Source of the DNA: a bacterium
Lineage (GTDB): Bacteria; Patescibacteriota; Minisyncoccia; Phycocordibacterales; SBAW01
Direction: 5' to 3'
Length of the DNA stretch: 12,973 nucleotides
Assembly: GCA_030647845.1 (NCBI GenBank)
Contig: JAUSIO010000011.1
Coordinates: forward strand, 1-12,973
A program made the position numbers and the translations under genes. The notes beneath the pieces are model-generated. The model worked only from the letters and a program-made list of their open reading frames with translations, ran no database searches and was not told the DNA's origin. Of the stretch, positions 1 to 5,192 are shown piece after piece; the first letter of the stretch is position 1; every line of letters begins with the position of its first letter.

Positions 1-674
1 TCGGTCGTAACCGTTCCACCAAATGCCAAAGCACTTCCTGTCCATGTTACGGTGCTCCCTATGGTAATACCCGAAGTATCAACGTTAGTCCCTACAAACG
101 TGGAGTTGGCGCCAAGTGTCGTGGCCGCGGTTGGAGTCCAGAATACATCGCAGGCTGATGCACCACCAGCTAGTGTGACTGCGGAGTTGGCTACAGAAGT
201 CAACGCGCCGTCTATCCTAAAGATGTATGTCCCGCTGCCGCTTATAGTAAGCCCTGCCGTTCCAATGGATGCAGCGCCTGACGTACAATACACTCCCGGC
301 ACATACACCCCAATGGGGCCGTGTGTCGTGTCCAGAGCGAGATCAATCGCTCCAGGTGCGAACGTAAAGGTACATGCTTGACCATTGAGATTAGACAAAG
401 CACTGGCTTGGTCTGTACCTGCCGTAGCATAAGGGGCGCCGGACCCGTAGTTTGTATGCACGCCGAGCGGTGCAACCGCCGGCCCTGTGGTAAATCCGAC
501 ATCTCCATTGATAGTGGTTACCGTCGTGTTAGTGTAAGTACTGCTCAGGACACCGTACGTTGCCGCCGCTCCAAGCGATGGGCTCGTTGCCGCGAGCGCA
601 GTAAGGGGCCCCGCGAAACCGAGCGCAAAAGAGAGTGCTAGTGCACTTACCGAAACCGTATTAAACATTTTCAT
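1..674 (-). CDS. Secreted DUF3494 (ice-binding-like) protein, N-terminal part, runs off left edge
   Basis: An open frame runs from ATG at 674-672 to the window edge without a stop, so 224 residues of the N-terminus are visible. It begins MKMFNTVSVSALALSFALG, a Sec signal peptide with a probable cut after the ALA near residue 29. The following sequence matches DUF3494 as I recall it: LGAAATYGVLSS, then INGDVG, ASALSNLNGQ, GVYVPGVYC, GTYIFRIDG, LAGGASACDVFW, TLGANSTFVGT and ITIGSTVTWTG. Known members are secreted beta-solenoid proteins; some bind ice and many others are probably surface or adhesion proteins. Nothing here proves ice binding. A second in-frame ATG lies at 668-666. No Shine-Dalgarno sequence is visible; two TATAAG hexamers upstream (709-714 and 732-737) lack matching -35 boxes. 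The C-terminus, which would show anchoring or repeat domains, is missing. Confidence 0.85.
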   Translation of the reverse strand, partial: MKMFNTVSVSALALSFALGFAGPLTALAATSPSLGAAATYGVLSSTYTNTTVTTINGDVGFTTGPAVAPLGVHTNYGSGAPYATAGTDQASALSNLNGQACTFTFAPGAIDLALDTTHGPIGVYVPGVYCTSGAASIGTAGLTISGSGTYIFRIDGALTSVANSAVTLAGGASACDVFWTPTAATTLGANSTFVGTNVDTSGITIGSTVTWTGSALAFGGTVTT

Positions 675-782
675 ACGCAATTGTTAAGAAATTATGAAGT
701 AATAACCCCTTATAGTGTAACACAATATAATCTTATACTATCAGCCCCTGTGTACAAGGATTATTACGTCAAATGTCGTTTT

Positions 783-831
783 TGGAGCCGCCTCCCAGAT
801 TCGGACTGGGGACCTTCTCTTTACAAAAGCT
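783..831 (-). pseudogene. tRNA-Thr-like 3' half, probable tRNA remnant
   Basis: On the minus strand this reads as the 3' half of a tRNA: an anticodon loop TTTGTAA with TGT at 825-823, a variable region, a five-pair T stem (806-810 with 794-798), an acceptor 3' strand AGGCGGC (793-787), a T discriminator and an encoded CCA (785-783). The stretch GGTCCCCAG before the T loop resembles bacterial tRNA-Thr as I remember it. Three things speak against function. No matching 5' acceptor strand or D arm lies upstream, the anticodon stem has mismatches, and the T loop is TCCGAAT, replacing the near-invariant T55. Repeat copy A abuts it directly at the anticodon stem. I read it as a decayed or insertion-broken tRNA. 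Confidence 0.55.
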
Positions 832-885
832 ACTGCTTCCCGACGCCTTGGTCGGGACCCCGACAGCAAAGCTCGTCGGGGCTAC
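832..885. repeat. Two-hairpin palindromic repeat, copy A (diverged)
   Basis: This is the diverged member of a three-copy family. Hairpin 1 is TCCCGAC (838-844), a 6-nt loop, and GTCGGGA (851-857). Hairpin 2 is CCCCGACAGC (858-867), an AAA loop, and GCT plus GTCGGGG (871-881) with one bulged C. It shares the leading ACTG, the first stem and the closing CTAC with copies B and C. It sits between the tRNA-like 3' half and a short unassigned stretch (886-899) before the intact tRNA-Thr. No T-tract follows either hairpin, so I do not call it a terminator. Confidence 0.75.
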
Positions 886-899
886 CAACACCACACTTG

Positions 900-972
900 A
901 GCCGGAGGTCGGACTCGAACCGACGACCCTTTCTTTACAAAAGAAACGCTCTACCGACTGAGCTACTCCGGC
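900..972 (-). tRNA. tRNA-Thr, anticodon TGT
   Basis: A complete 73-nt cloverleaf can be drawn on the minus strand. The acceptor is GCCGGAG paired with CTCCGGC (7 pairs). The D stem is GCTC/GAGC with loop AGTCGGTA, the anticodon stem TTTCT/AGAAA has loop TTTGTAA, the variable region is GGGTC, and the T stem GTCGG/CCGAC has loop TTCGAGT. The anticodon TGT reads ACA and probably other ACN threonine codons. The discriminator is T and CCA is not encoded, so a CCA-adding enzyme would be needed. The first 23 nt are duplicated just upstream in the gene direction (983-1045), where repeat copy B interrupts them. Confidence 0.95.
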
Positions 973-982
973 ACTTCTACAT

Positions 983-1045
983 TCTACCGACTGAGTCCCG
1001 ACGCTTCGGTCGGGAGGCCGACTGAAACGTCGGCCCTACTCCGGC
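983..1045 (-). pseudogene. Duplicated tRNA-Thr 5' end (23 nt) split by a palindromic repeat
   Basis: On the minus strand, GCCGGAGTAG (1045-1036) and CTCAGTCGGTAGA (995-983) together equal the first 23 nt of the neighbouring tRNA-Thr. They are separated by the two-hairpin core of repeat B, which lies between tRNA positions 10 and 11. Only 10 nt then separate this fragment from the intact tRNA. The match to tRNA-Thr is exact by eye. Whether the tRNA ends belong to the repeat or mark its target cannot be settled from one locus, but copy C keeps similar ends (GCCGCTGTAG and CTCAGT). Confidence 0.7.
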
Positions 1046-1046
1046 G
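990..1046. repeat. Two-hairpin palindromic repeat, copy B
   Basis: This 57-bp unit is nearly identical to copy C. Hairpin 1 is TCCCGAC (996-1002), loop GCTTCG, GTCGGGA (1009-1015). Hairpin 2 is GGCCGAC (1016-1022), loop TGAAAC, GTCGGCC (1029-1035), seven perfect pairs. Shared ends with copy C are ACTGAG on the left and CCTAC plus CGGCG on the right. It overlaps the 3' end of the GIY-YIG gene and provides its stop. With copy C it forms a direct repeat around that gene. Confidence 0.9.
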
Positions 1047-1299
1047 ACAACTTAATATACCCATCTTGCAGCATTTTTTCAATATAGTCTTTTCTTTTGA
1101 GCTTTTTGATTTTCAATTCGACAGCACGCGCATCTTTTAGTGATTTATACTGTTGCGCGAGTGCCAAAGATTGTACATGCAGTCGTTTAGTCGAAGGTGT
1201 ATAACCACCAAAATGATGACGTAAACGTTCGTCTAAATTCTCTGTACTACCGACATAGTATTTCCCTGATTTTGTTTTTAAAATGTAAACCCATGCCAT
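1036..1299 (-). CDS. Small GIY-YIG nuclease domain protein
   Basis: This 87-residue protein consists of little more than one GIY-YIG catalytic domain, similar to stand-alone UPF0213/YhbQ-type proteins. Visible motifs are VYIL (4-7) and YYVGST (14-19), which form the GIY...YIG signature. NLDERLRHH (21-29) carries the expected catalytic Arg25, followed by YTPSTKRL, and ELKIKKLKR (61-69) carries the metal-binding Glu61. All key residues are present, so an active metal-dependent DNA nuclease is likely; the substrate is unknown. The ATG at 1299 gives the usual family start. No Shine-Dalgarno sequence is seen; upstream is repeat copy C. The last residues SPE and the stop TAG (1038-1036) are encoded by repeat copy B, so the natural C-terminus was probably replaced. 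The direct repeats on both sides and the tRNA-Thr next door raise the possibility of a mobile cassette, which is inference. Confidence 0.88.
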   Translation of the reverse strand: MAWVYILKTKSGKYYVGSTENLDERLRHHFGGYTPSTKRLHVQSLALAQQYKSLKDARAVELKIKKLKRKDYIEKMLQDGYIKLSPE

Positions 1300-1306
1300 A
1301 TTGATT

Positions 1307-1362
1307 ACTGAGTCCCGACGCTTCGGTCGGGAGGCCGACTAATCGTCGGTCCTACAGCGGCG
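1307..1362. repeat. Two-hairpin palindromic repeat, copy C
   Basis: This 56-bp unit lies between the start of the GIY-YIG gene and the end of the upstream membrane-protein gene. Hairpin 1 is identical to that of copy B (1313-1319 with 1326-1332, loop GCTTCG). Hairpin 2 is GGCCGAC (1333-1339), loop TAATC, then GTCGGTC (1345-1351) with one G-T pair. It has the same orientation as copy B. The changes between copies in the second stem keep the pairing, apart from that tolerated wobble. Confidence 0.9.
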
Positions 1363-1363
1363 T

Positions 1364-1774
1364 CTATTCTTTTGGCAATTTTTTGGAACGCCGAATCAAT
1401 TTCTTTTTATGCTCGGCGACTTCTTGGAGAAATACCGAGGCAACACCCCGCGACTCGACGCGCTTTGCGTCTGTCGTGTGCCGCAGAGTATGCAACACGC
1501 GTTCGAGCCAGTGCTCCGCAAACAGCACGCCCTGCGCAACTGTGCGGTGTACCCAGGCGTTTGCCGCGGCAATCGCGCGCCGGGCCCAAGCATGCGCGAG
1601 TGCTGGCAAAACGCGCTCTACCCAAAACAGGAATGTGTGGAAGAAATCCCCTACCCTCGGGCGCATGCGCACCCACAAGAGATTATTTGTCTGCAGTTCC
1701 CACTGTTTGACGCCAAGCAAGGATACCATCCCAACAATCGAAAGTGCGAGTACTATGGTGAAGAAAATAGCCAT
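1364..1774 (-). CDS. Small membrane-anchored protein of unknown function (hyp1)
   Basis: I do not recognise this 136-residue protein. Residues 1-22 (MAIFFTIVLALSIVGMVSLLGV) form one hydrophobic segment with few preceding charges, and the rest is basic and rich in Ala, Arg, His and Leu. Residues 45-110 look amphipathic-helical, and the C-terminus is strongly basic (KKKLIRRSKKLPKE). One membrane anchor with a cytoplasmic basic tail is the simplest model. The start at 1774 is supported by its position at the membrane segment and by -10-like hexamers just upstream. It overlaps the 3' end of the extended tsf frame by 22 nt. Other frames over this region are open as well, but only this one starts with a coherent membrane segment. 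Confidence 0.6.
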   Translation of the reverse strand: MAIFFTIVLALSIVGMVSLLGVKQWELQTNNLLWVRMRPRVGDFFHTFLFWVERVLPALAHAWARRAIAAANAWVHRTVAQGVLFAEHWLERVLHTLRHTTDAKRVESRGVASVFLQEVAEHKKKLIRRSKKLPKE

Positions 1775-2292
1775 GCGATAAGTATACTATAGCACCTGCC
1801 TACCGCCTGCCTGCCGGTAGGCAGGGCAGGCAGGCCCTCCCGGACCGAAAAGTAGATTAGCTTGCTTACTTCAATCCGCTCACCAAACTTTTGGGTCGCT
1901 TGGGCGAGCAAGTCGGCGATTGTTTTGGCTGAATCTTTAATAAACACTTGCGCCAATACCGCTTTTTCGTCCTCGGGTTGCATCGCCGCCGCGTGCATCG
2001 CGATGTCGCGGGCAAGTGCAGTGAACTCCGCGTTTTTTGAAACAAAATCCGTCTCGCATGCGAGCAACACCATCGTGCCAACCTGCCTTGTGTTGTGTAC
2101 GTAGGCGGCAACTGTGCCTGCCGCGAGCGCCCGGTCGGACTTTTTACGGGCAATTTCGGCACCGCGGCGCGCGAGCACCTCGAGCGCCTTCTCGATATCA
2201 CCACCCGACTCTTCAAGCGACTTTTTACACTCCATAATTGAGACGCCGGTACGGTCGCGAAGCTCCTTCACCATTTCTGCACTAATCACCAT
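1753..2292 (-). CDS. tsf: Elongation factor Ts, with a repeat-encoded C-terminal extension
   Basis: EF-Ts is the guanine-nucleotide exchange factor that recharges EF-Tu. The N-terminal UBA-like region with TGVSIMECKKSLEESGG (15-31) and the core ACETDFVSKNAEF (78-90) are diagnostic. The protein is short, as in many bacteria lacking the second core subdomain. Homology appears to end at about residue 152 (KLIYFSVREG). Residues 153-166 (GLPALPTGRQAVGR) are encoded by a palindromic repeat at 1795-1835, and a hydrophobic tail YSILIAWLFSSP then runs into the start of the next gene before TAG at 1755-1753. The natural stop was therefore probably lost. The ATG at 2292 is 8 nt after the rpsB stop, the classical rpsB-tsf pair. 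A TATAAT hexamer lies 7 nt before this ATG. Confidence 0.95.
   Translation of the reverse strand: MVISAEMVKELRDRTGVSIMECKKSLEESGGDIEKALEVLARRGAEIARKKSDRALAAGTVAAYVHNTRQVGTMVLLACETDFVSKNAEFTALARDIAMHAAAMQPEDEKAVLAQVFIKDSAKTIADLLAQATQKFGERIEVSKLIYFSVREGLPALPTGRQAVGRCYSILIAWLFSSP
1781..1794 (-). promoter_or_regulatory. Candidate -10 region for the small membrane protein (hyp1)
   Basis: On the minus strand TGCTATAGT (an extended -10) overlaps TATACT, which ends 6 nt before the ATG at 1774. No -35 is visible, because the DNA upstream is the GC-rich palindrome. If used, transcription would begin at or within a few bases of the start codon. Confidence 0.35.
1795..1835. repeat. Overlapping palindromes inside the 3' end of tsf
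   Basis: Two perfect 11-bp inverted repeats overlap: CCTGCCTACCG (1795-1805) with CGGTAGGCAGG (1815-1825), and GCCTGCCTGCC (1805-1815) with GGCAGGCAGGC (1825-1835), each with a 9-nt loop. They share arms, so only one hairpin can form at a time. In the tsf frame it encodes LPALPTGRQAVGR. I recall peptides of this LPTGRQA type scattered through Parcubacteria proteins, consistent with a dispersed repeat. No T-tract follows, so it is not an obvious terminator. Confidence 0.9.
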
Positions 2293-2299
2293 ACAACTT

Positions 2300-2305
2300 A
2301 TTATA
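2300..2305 (-). promoter_or_regulatory. Consensus -10 hexamer TATAAT just before tsf
   Basis: A perfect TATAAT overlaps the rpsB stop codon and ends 7 nt before the tsf ATG. It could drive a leaderless tsf transcript in addition to read-through from rpsB. No -35 box is seen at 16-18 nt, so the case rests on the -10 and its spacing. Confidence 0.35.
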
Positions 2306-3017
2306 CAGTGGGAGGTTCCGCGGTTGGTGGTGCACCGATATTACTTTCGTATGTGTGTGCGACTTCGCCGAGCACGTGGGCGATTGTTTGCATCGATGCA
2401 TCATTTGCTGGTATGGGGTAGGTCACCAGCGTTTTGTTGCAGTCGGAGTTGAGGAGTGCAATGACCGGAATTTTGAGTTGGCGCGCTTCCTCGACAGAGC
2501 CGCTTTCCTGCTTGGAGTCAACTACAAACAGCGCGTCCGGGAGTTTAGCCATACCGCGCAGGCCGCCAAACATGGCTGTCAGGTCAACAATCTCGCGGTC
2601 TATAAGTAACCGTTCATGCTTGGTAAATTTTGCCAACTCGCCGCGCTCGCGCAAGTCGCTTAATTCGAGCAAACGGCTGATGCGCTTTTTGATTTCGGAA
2701 AAATTGGTGAGTGTGCCACCAATCCAGCGCGAGGCGACATACGGCTGACTCAACCTCTGCGCGGCGCGAGTGAGTGCGGCGCGCCCTTCGGCTTTGCTAC
2801 CGATAAACAAAATTGTCTTGCGAGCCGCGGCAAGGGTTTTGACAAACTCGAGTGCTTGCTCCAAACACTCCGAGGTGCGCTCCAAGTCAAACAGCTCCGT
2901 GCCGCCTTTTGCCCCAAAGATATACGGCGCCACGCTGGGGTGCCGTCGCGATGGCGCATAGCCAAAATGCGCTCCAACGGCAAACAGTTTATCTATAGTT
3001 GACTGGTCCTGTTCCAT
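2301..3017 (-). CDS. rpsB: 30S ribosomal protein uS2
   Basis: A 238-residue protein, close to the usual S2 length (about 240). Family features in order are GAHFGYAPSRRHPSVAPYIFG (15-35), the FIGSKAEGR segment (71-79), RWIGGTLTNF (97-106) and FGGLRGMAKLPDALFVVD (150-167). After IPVIALLNSD and TYPIPANDAS comes a short Pro/Ala/Glu tail. S2 binds late to the 30S head near the platform and helps hold S1 where present. It is the first gene of the rpsB-tsf pair and lies 30 nt downstream of prfA, probably in one transcript. No strong Shine-Dalgarno sequence precedes the ATG at 3017. In many bacteria S2 regulates its own operon, but I see no matching leader structure in the 30-nt gap. Confidence 0.97.
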   Translation of the reverse strand: MEQDQSTIDKLFAVGAHFGYAPSRRHPSVAPYIFGAKGGTELFDLERTSECLEQALEFVKTLAAARKTILFIGSKAEGRAALTRAAQRLSQPYVASRWIGGTLTNFSEIKKRISRLLELSDLRERGELAKFTKHERLLIDREIVDLTAMFGGLRGMAKLPDALFVVDSKQESGSVEEARQLKIPVIALLNSDCNKTLVTYPIPANDASMQTIAHVLGEVAHTYESNIGAPPTAEPPTV

Positions 3018-3047
3018 AGCAATAACCCCAAGAGAGTAGCACGCAGC

Positions 3048-4019
3048 TTACTTTCCTGCAACTTCGGGATTCGCCCCCGCTGCGACAAGCGCGTCTAACA
3101 TTGGGTCGAGGTTGCCGGCGAAGATGGTGGGGATGTTGTGCCAACTTTCGCGAATGCGGTGGTCGGTAATGCGGTCTTGCAAGATATTGTACGTGCGGAT
3201 TTTTTCCGAGCGGTCGCCGGTGCCGATTTGCATCTTGCGGTCGGCAGAGAGTTTTGCGCGCGCCTGTTCCTCCTGCAGTTGCTCGATTTTTGCCAGCAAG
3301 ACCGCCATCGCGATTTGGCGGTTGCCGAGCTGGTTGCGCTCGCTCTGCGAGCGAGCTTCGAGCCCCGTCGGCGTGTGGACAATGCGCACCGCGGTCTCGA
3401 CCTTGTTGACGTTTTGCCCGCCGGCACCACCCGAGCGAGAAAACTCTACTTCGATATCGGCGGGGTTAATCTCTATGGTGTGTTTTTTACGAATCGGCAA
3501 AATAGCGACCGAGGCGGTCGAGGTGTGCACACGACCGGTCTTTTCGGTTGCGGGGATACGCTGTACGCGGTGCACTCCCTGCTCAAAGCGTAGGCGCTCG
3601 TAGACGCCCACGCCGCGCAATTCGAGTAACACTTCCTTATACCCGCCGAGGTCAGTTTTGCTCTCCGACAACACCCGCACCTGCCAGCCCCTTTGCGCGG
3701 CGTACGCACGATACATGTGTGAGAGCTCTTCGGCAAAAAGCGCGGCCTCTTGCCCACCCGCGCCCGCGCGGATTTCGAGCACCGCTTCGTTGGGAAATTG
3801 CTCATCAACTTTTTCGCGCTCCAAAATTTTATCTATCTCACTTTGCAATGCTGTTTTTTGTTCGGCGATACGCACAAGGTCGCCTTGTGCCAAATCGCCT
3901 AAGTCCCCCACTGCGAGCTCTTTGAGCTCGGCTTCCTCCAGGAGCAGGCGCTCGAGCTCCGCGGCAAAGTACGCGGTCTTTGGATTTTGTTTATAGCGGG
4001 AGATGTCCGCCGGTTTCAT
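3048..4019 (-). CDS. prfA: Peptide chain release factor 1
   Basis: A 323-residue class I release factor. The GGQ motif that triggers peptidyl-tRNA hydrolysis is at residues 200-202 within SGGAGGQNVNKVETA. The stop-codon tripeptide region reads RIPATEKTGRVHTST, giving PAT (156-158). This fits the PxT motif of RF1 (UAA and UAG) rather than the SPF of RF2. It is shorter at the N-terminus than the roughly 360-residue E. coli protein, with domain 1 trimmed. The ATG at 4019 follows the rpmE stop with no intervening base (TAG then ATG), so translation is probably coupled. The usual partner gene prmC/hemK is not next to it. RF1 specificity is notable because no confident gene in this window ends in TGA. 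Confidence 0.97.
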   Translation of the reverse strand: MKPADISRYKQNPKTAYFAAELERLLLEEAELKELAVGDLGDLAQGDLVRIAEQKTALQSEIDKILEREKVDEQFPNEAVLEIRAGAGGQEAALFAEELSHMYRAYAAQRGWQVRVLSESKTDLGGYKEVLLELRGVGVYERLRFEQGVHRVQRIPATEKTGRVHTSTASVAILPIRKKHTIEINPADIEVEFSRSGGAGGQNVNKVETAVRIVHTPTGLEARSQSERNQLGNRQIAMAVLLAKIEQLQEEQARAKLSADRKMQIGTGDRSEKIRTYNILQDRITDHRIRESWHNIPTIFAGNLDPMLDALVAAGANPEVAGK

Positions 4020-4262
4020 CTATTTTTTTCCGCCCAAGGCAGACCGACCTTGGGCCGGTTTTGCCGCAGCCCTGCGTTGTTTGAATTTTTCGACGCGGCC
4101 AGCTACATCGAGGATTTTTTCGTTGCCGGTGTAAAACGGGTGGCACGCACTACAGATTTCGACCGAGAGTTTTTCTTGCGTCGAGCCCACGGCAAAGGTC
4201 CTCCCGCACGCACAGGTAACCACAGCCTTGGGGAAATAGGTCGGGTGGGTATTCGTTTTCAT
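4020..4262 (-). CDS. rpmE: 50S ribosomal protein bL31, zinc-binding form
   Basis: The protein starts MKTNTHPTYF, matching the usual bL31 opening, and is 80 residues from this ATG. The zinc-binding type is shown by CACG near the front and CSACHPFYTG in the middle, which supplies four cysteines. DVAGRVEKFKQR then follows, with a basic Ala/Lys/Gly tail. bL31 forms a bridge between the ribosomal subunits, and zinc-containing forms are often swapped for zinc-free paralogues under zinc limitation. A GTG at 4271-4269 would add three residues (MAG); I prefer the ATG because it matches the family start. A TATAGT hexamer at 4275-4280 could be the -10 of the whole rpmE-prfA-rpsB-tsf transcript, but no good -35 lies behind it. 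Confidence 0.95.
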   Translation of the reverse strand: MKTNTHPTYFPKAVVTCACGRTFAVGSTQEKLSVEICSACHPFYTGNEKILDVAGRVEKFKQRRAAAKPAQGRSALGGKK

Positions 4263-4274
4263 ACCCGCCACTCT

Positions 4275-4280
4275 ACTATA
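4275..4280 (-). promoter_or_regulatory. Candidate -10 for the rpmE-prfA-rpsB-tsf operon
   Basis: TATAGT lies 12 nt before the rpmE ATG, in the short AT-rich gap after the terminator of the upstream gene, where an operon promoter would be expected. I find no convincing -35 at normal spacing. The support is position plus the hexamer. Confidence 0.3.
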
Positions 4281-4300
4281 TTTCAGAAATTTTTACAAGA

Positions 4301-4333
4301 TATATAAAAAGCCCCGCACTATCCATGCGGAGC
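4301..4333 (-). terminator. Rho-independent terminator of the upstream Arg-rich gene
   Basis: On the minus strand GCTCCGCA (4333-4326), a 7-nt loop and TGCGGGGC (4318-4311) form an 8-bp stem with one A-C mismatch. TTTTTATATA (4310-4301) follows directly. The stop codon of the upstream gene lies in the loop. It separates that gene from the ribosomal operon. Confidence 0.82.
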
Positions 4334-5116
4334 GTCTAAAAACAGGAGCCAAGCTTCACGATACTCCCAGATATCGATGCGCACCTGGCGCTTATCGCGA
4401 GCCGGCCATTTCTTTAGAGGGATATTGAGTTGTTTTCTATCAGTATGACAATTCGGACTAAAGAGTACCCGCTGCAACAATTTCGAAGGGACTACAAAAC
4501 AGCGCGCGGGGAAACCAGGTGGTGCTACATAGAAGACCACCATTTCCACTTCCTCCAGCATCCTGCGTATAAGCCCCACTCTACTGCAAGAACGAGGCGC
4601 TCGATAGAAATTCTTAACGCAGTATACGCGCGTCAGTCGGCCGCTAATAAGAAGGAGGTGGTCATACACTCGCAGAGGTACGCCGGCTTTTTTCCATGCG
4701 GGAACCAACTCGACTTCTAGCTGGTGCAGGCGGGCACGATGCATAATTTCGCGGACATATTCGAACCGCGGGCGGCTACTAACAAGCTGTTGGGCCACCC
4801 TTTTCTTGTGTTGATGGACTAAAGCACGAGGGCGCCGCACCGGTATTCGACTCCTGTACTCCTTTATTTGACGCAGAAGGCACGTCGCGACATGACTTGA
4901 AAAAAGTCCGCAGAAATCTTGGCGAAACACTATCCACACCAGCTCCCCGCTAACTTCTACCCTTTGTCTAATATAGTCAAGTGGTCGCGTGGTATTGAAC
5001 GCAGCGTAACATTCTTCAAACGTCAGGTGGAATTTGCGTCTTTTTCGACTTTCGAAAGACCTTTTTGCTGACAACACTCTCGGGTCATCGAGAGTAGGGA
5101 TGACATCCTCTACCAT
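4319..5116 (-). CDS. Unrecognised Arg-rich protein (hyp2), possible nuclease-like fold
   Basis: I do not recognise this 265-residue protein. It has no signal peptide or membrane segment and is rich in Arg and Val. The N-terminal third is basic, with SFESRKRRKFHLTFEECYAA (19-38) and PLDYIRQRVEV. The C-terminal half alternates beta-like strands: YDHLLLISGRLTRVYCVKNF, then RRMLEEVEMVVFYVAPPG and FPARCFVVPSKLL. That order (Asp, strand ending in Lys, then an FVVPS-like strand) faintly recalls PD-(D/E)XK nuclease-like families, but the expected Glu/Gln before the Lys is missing, so this is speculation. The ATG at 5116 has GGAG nine nt upstream (5126-5129), unlike its neighbours. It also has its own promoter candidate and terminator, so it looks like an independent insertion between a cell-wall gene and the ribosomal operon. 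Confidence 0.7.
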   Translation of the reverse strand: MVEDVIPTLDDPRVLSAKRSFESRKRRKFHLTFEECYAAFNTTRPLDYIRQRVEVSGELVWIVFRQDFCGLFSSHVATCLLRQIKEYRSRIPVRRPRALVHQHKKRVAQQLVSSRPRFEYVREIMHRARLHQLEVELVPAWKKAGVPLRVYDHLLLISGRLTRVYCVKNFYRAPRSCSRVGLIRRMLEEVEMVVFYVAPPGFPARCFVVPSKLLQRVLFSPNCHTDRKQLNIPLKKWPARDKRQVRIDIWEYREAWLLFLDAPHG

Positions 5117-5154
5117 AGCTCTCGTCTCCGTGAGAGTTGAGTACTTCTAATTAG

Positions 5155-5183
5155 TTTGTAACACACTAGAATTTTAACTGCAA
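5155..5183 (-). promoter_or_regulatory. Candidate promoter of the Arg-rich gene (hyp2)
   Basis: TTGCAG (5183-5178), a 17-nt spacer and TACAAA (5160-5155) preceded by TGT, an extended -10 arrangement. Predicted transcription starts about 30 nt before the ATG at 5116, leaving room for the GGAG Shine-Dalgarno. The -35 overlaps a TGCAAC/GTTGCA inverted repeat (5179-5184 and 5196-5201) that spans the end of the upstream gene. Confidence 0.42.
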
Positions 5184-5192
5184 CGCTGTCTG

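Noticed and set aside
675..782. Promoter of the DUF3494 gene
   Set aside because: Two TATAAG hexamers and AT-rich DNA are present, but none has a -35 at proper spacing; I could not choose between them.
838..1352. Hairpins of the repeat copies as transcription terminators
   Set aside because: None is followed by a T-tract on either strand.
4263..4271. GTG start for rpmE adding three residues
   Set aside because: The ATG at 4262 gives the usual bL31 beginning (MKTNTHP); the extra residues match nothing in the family.
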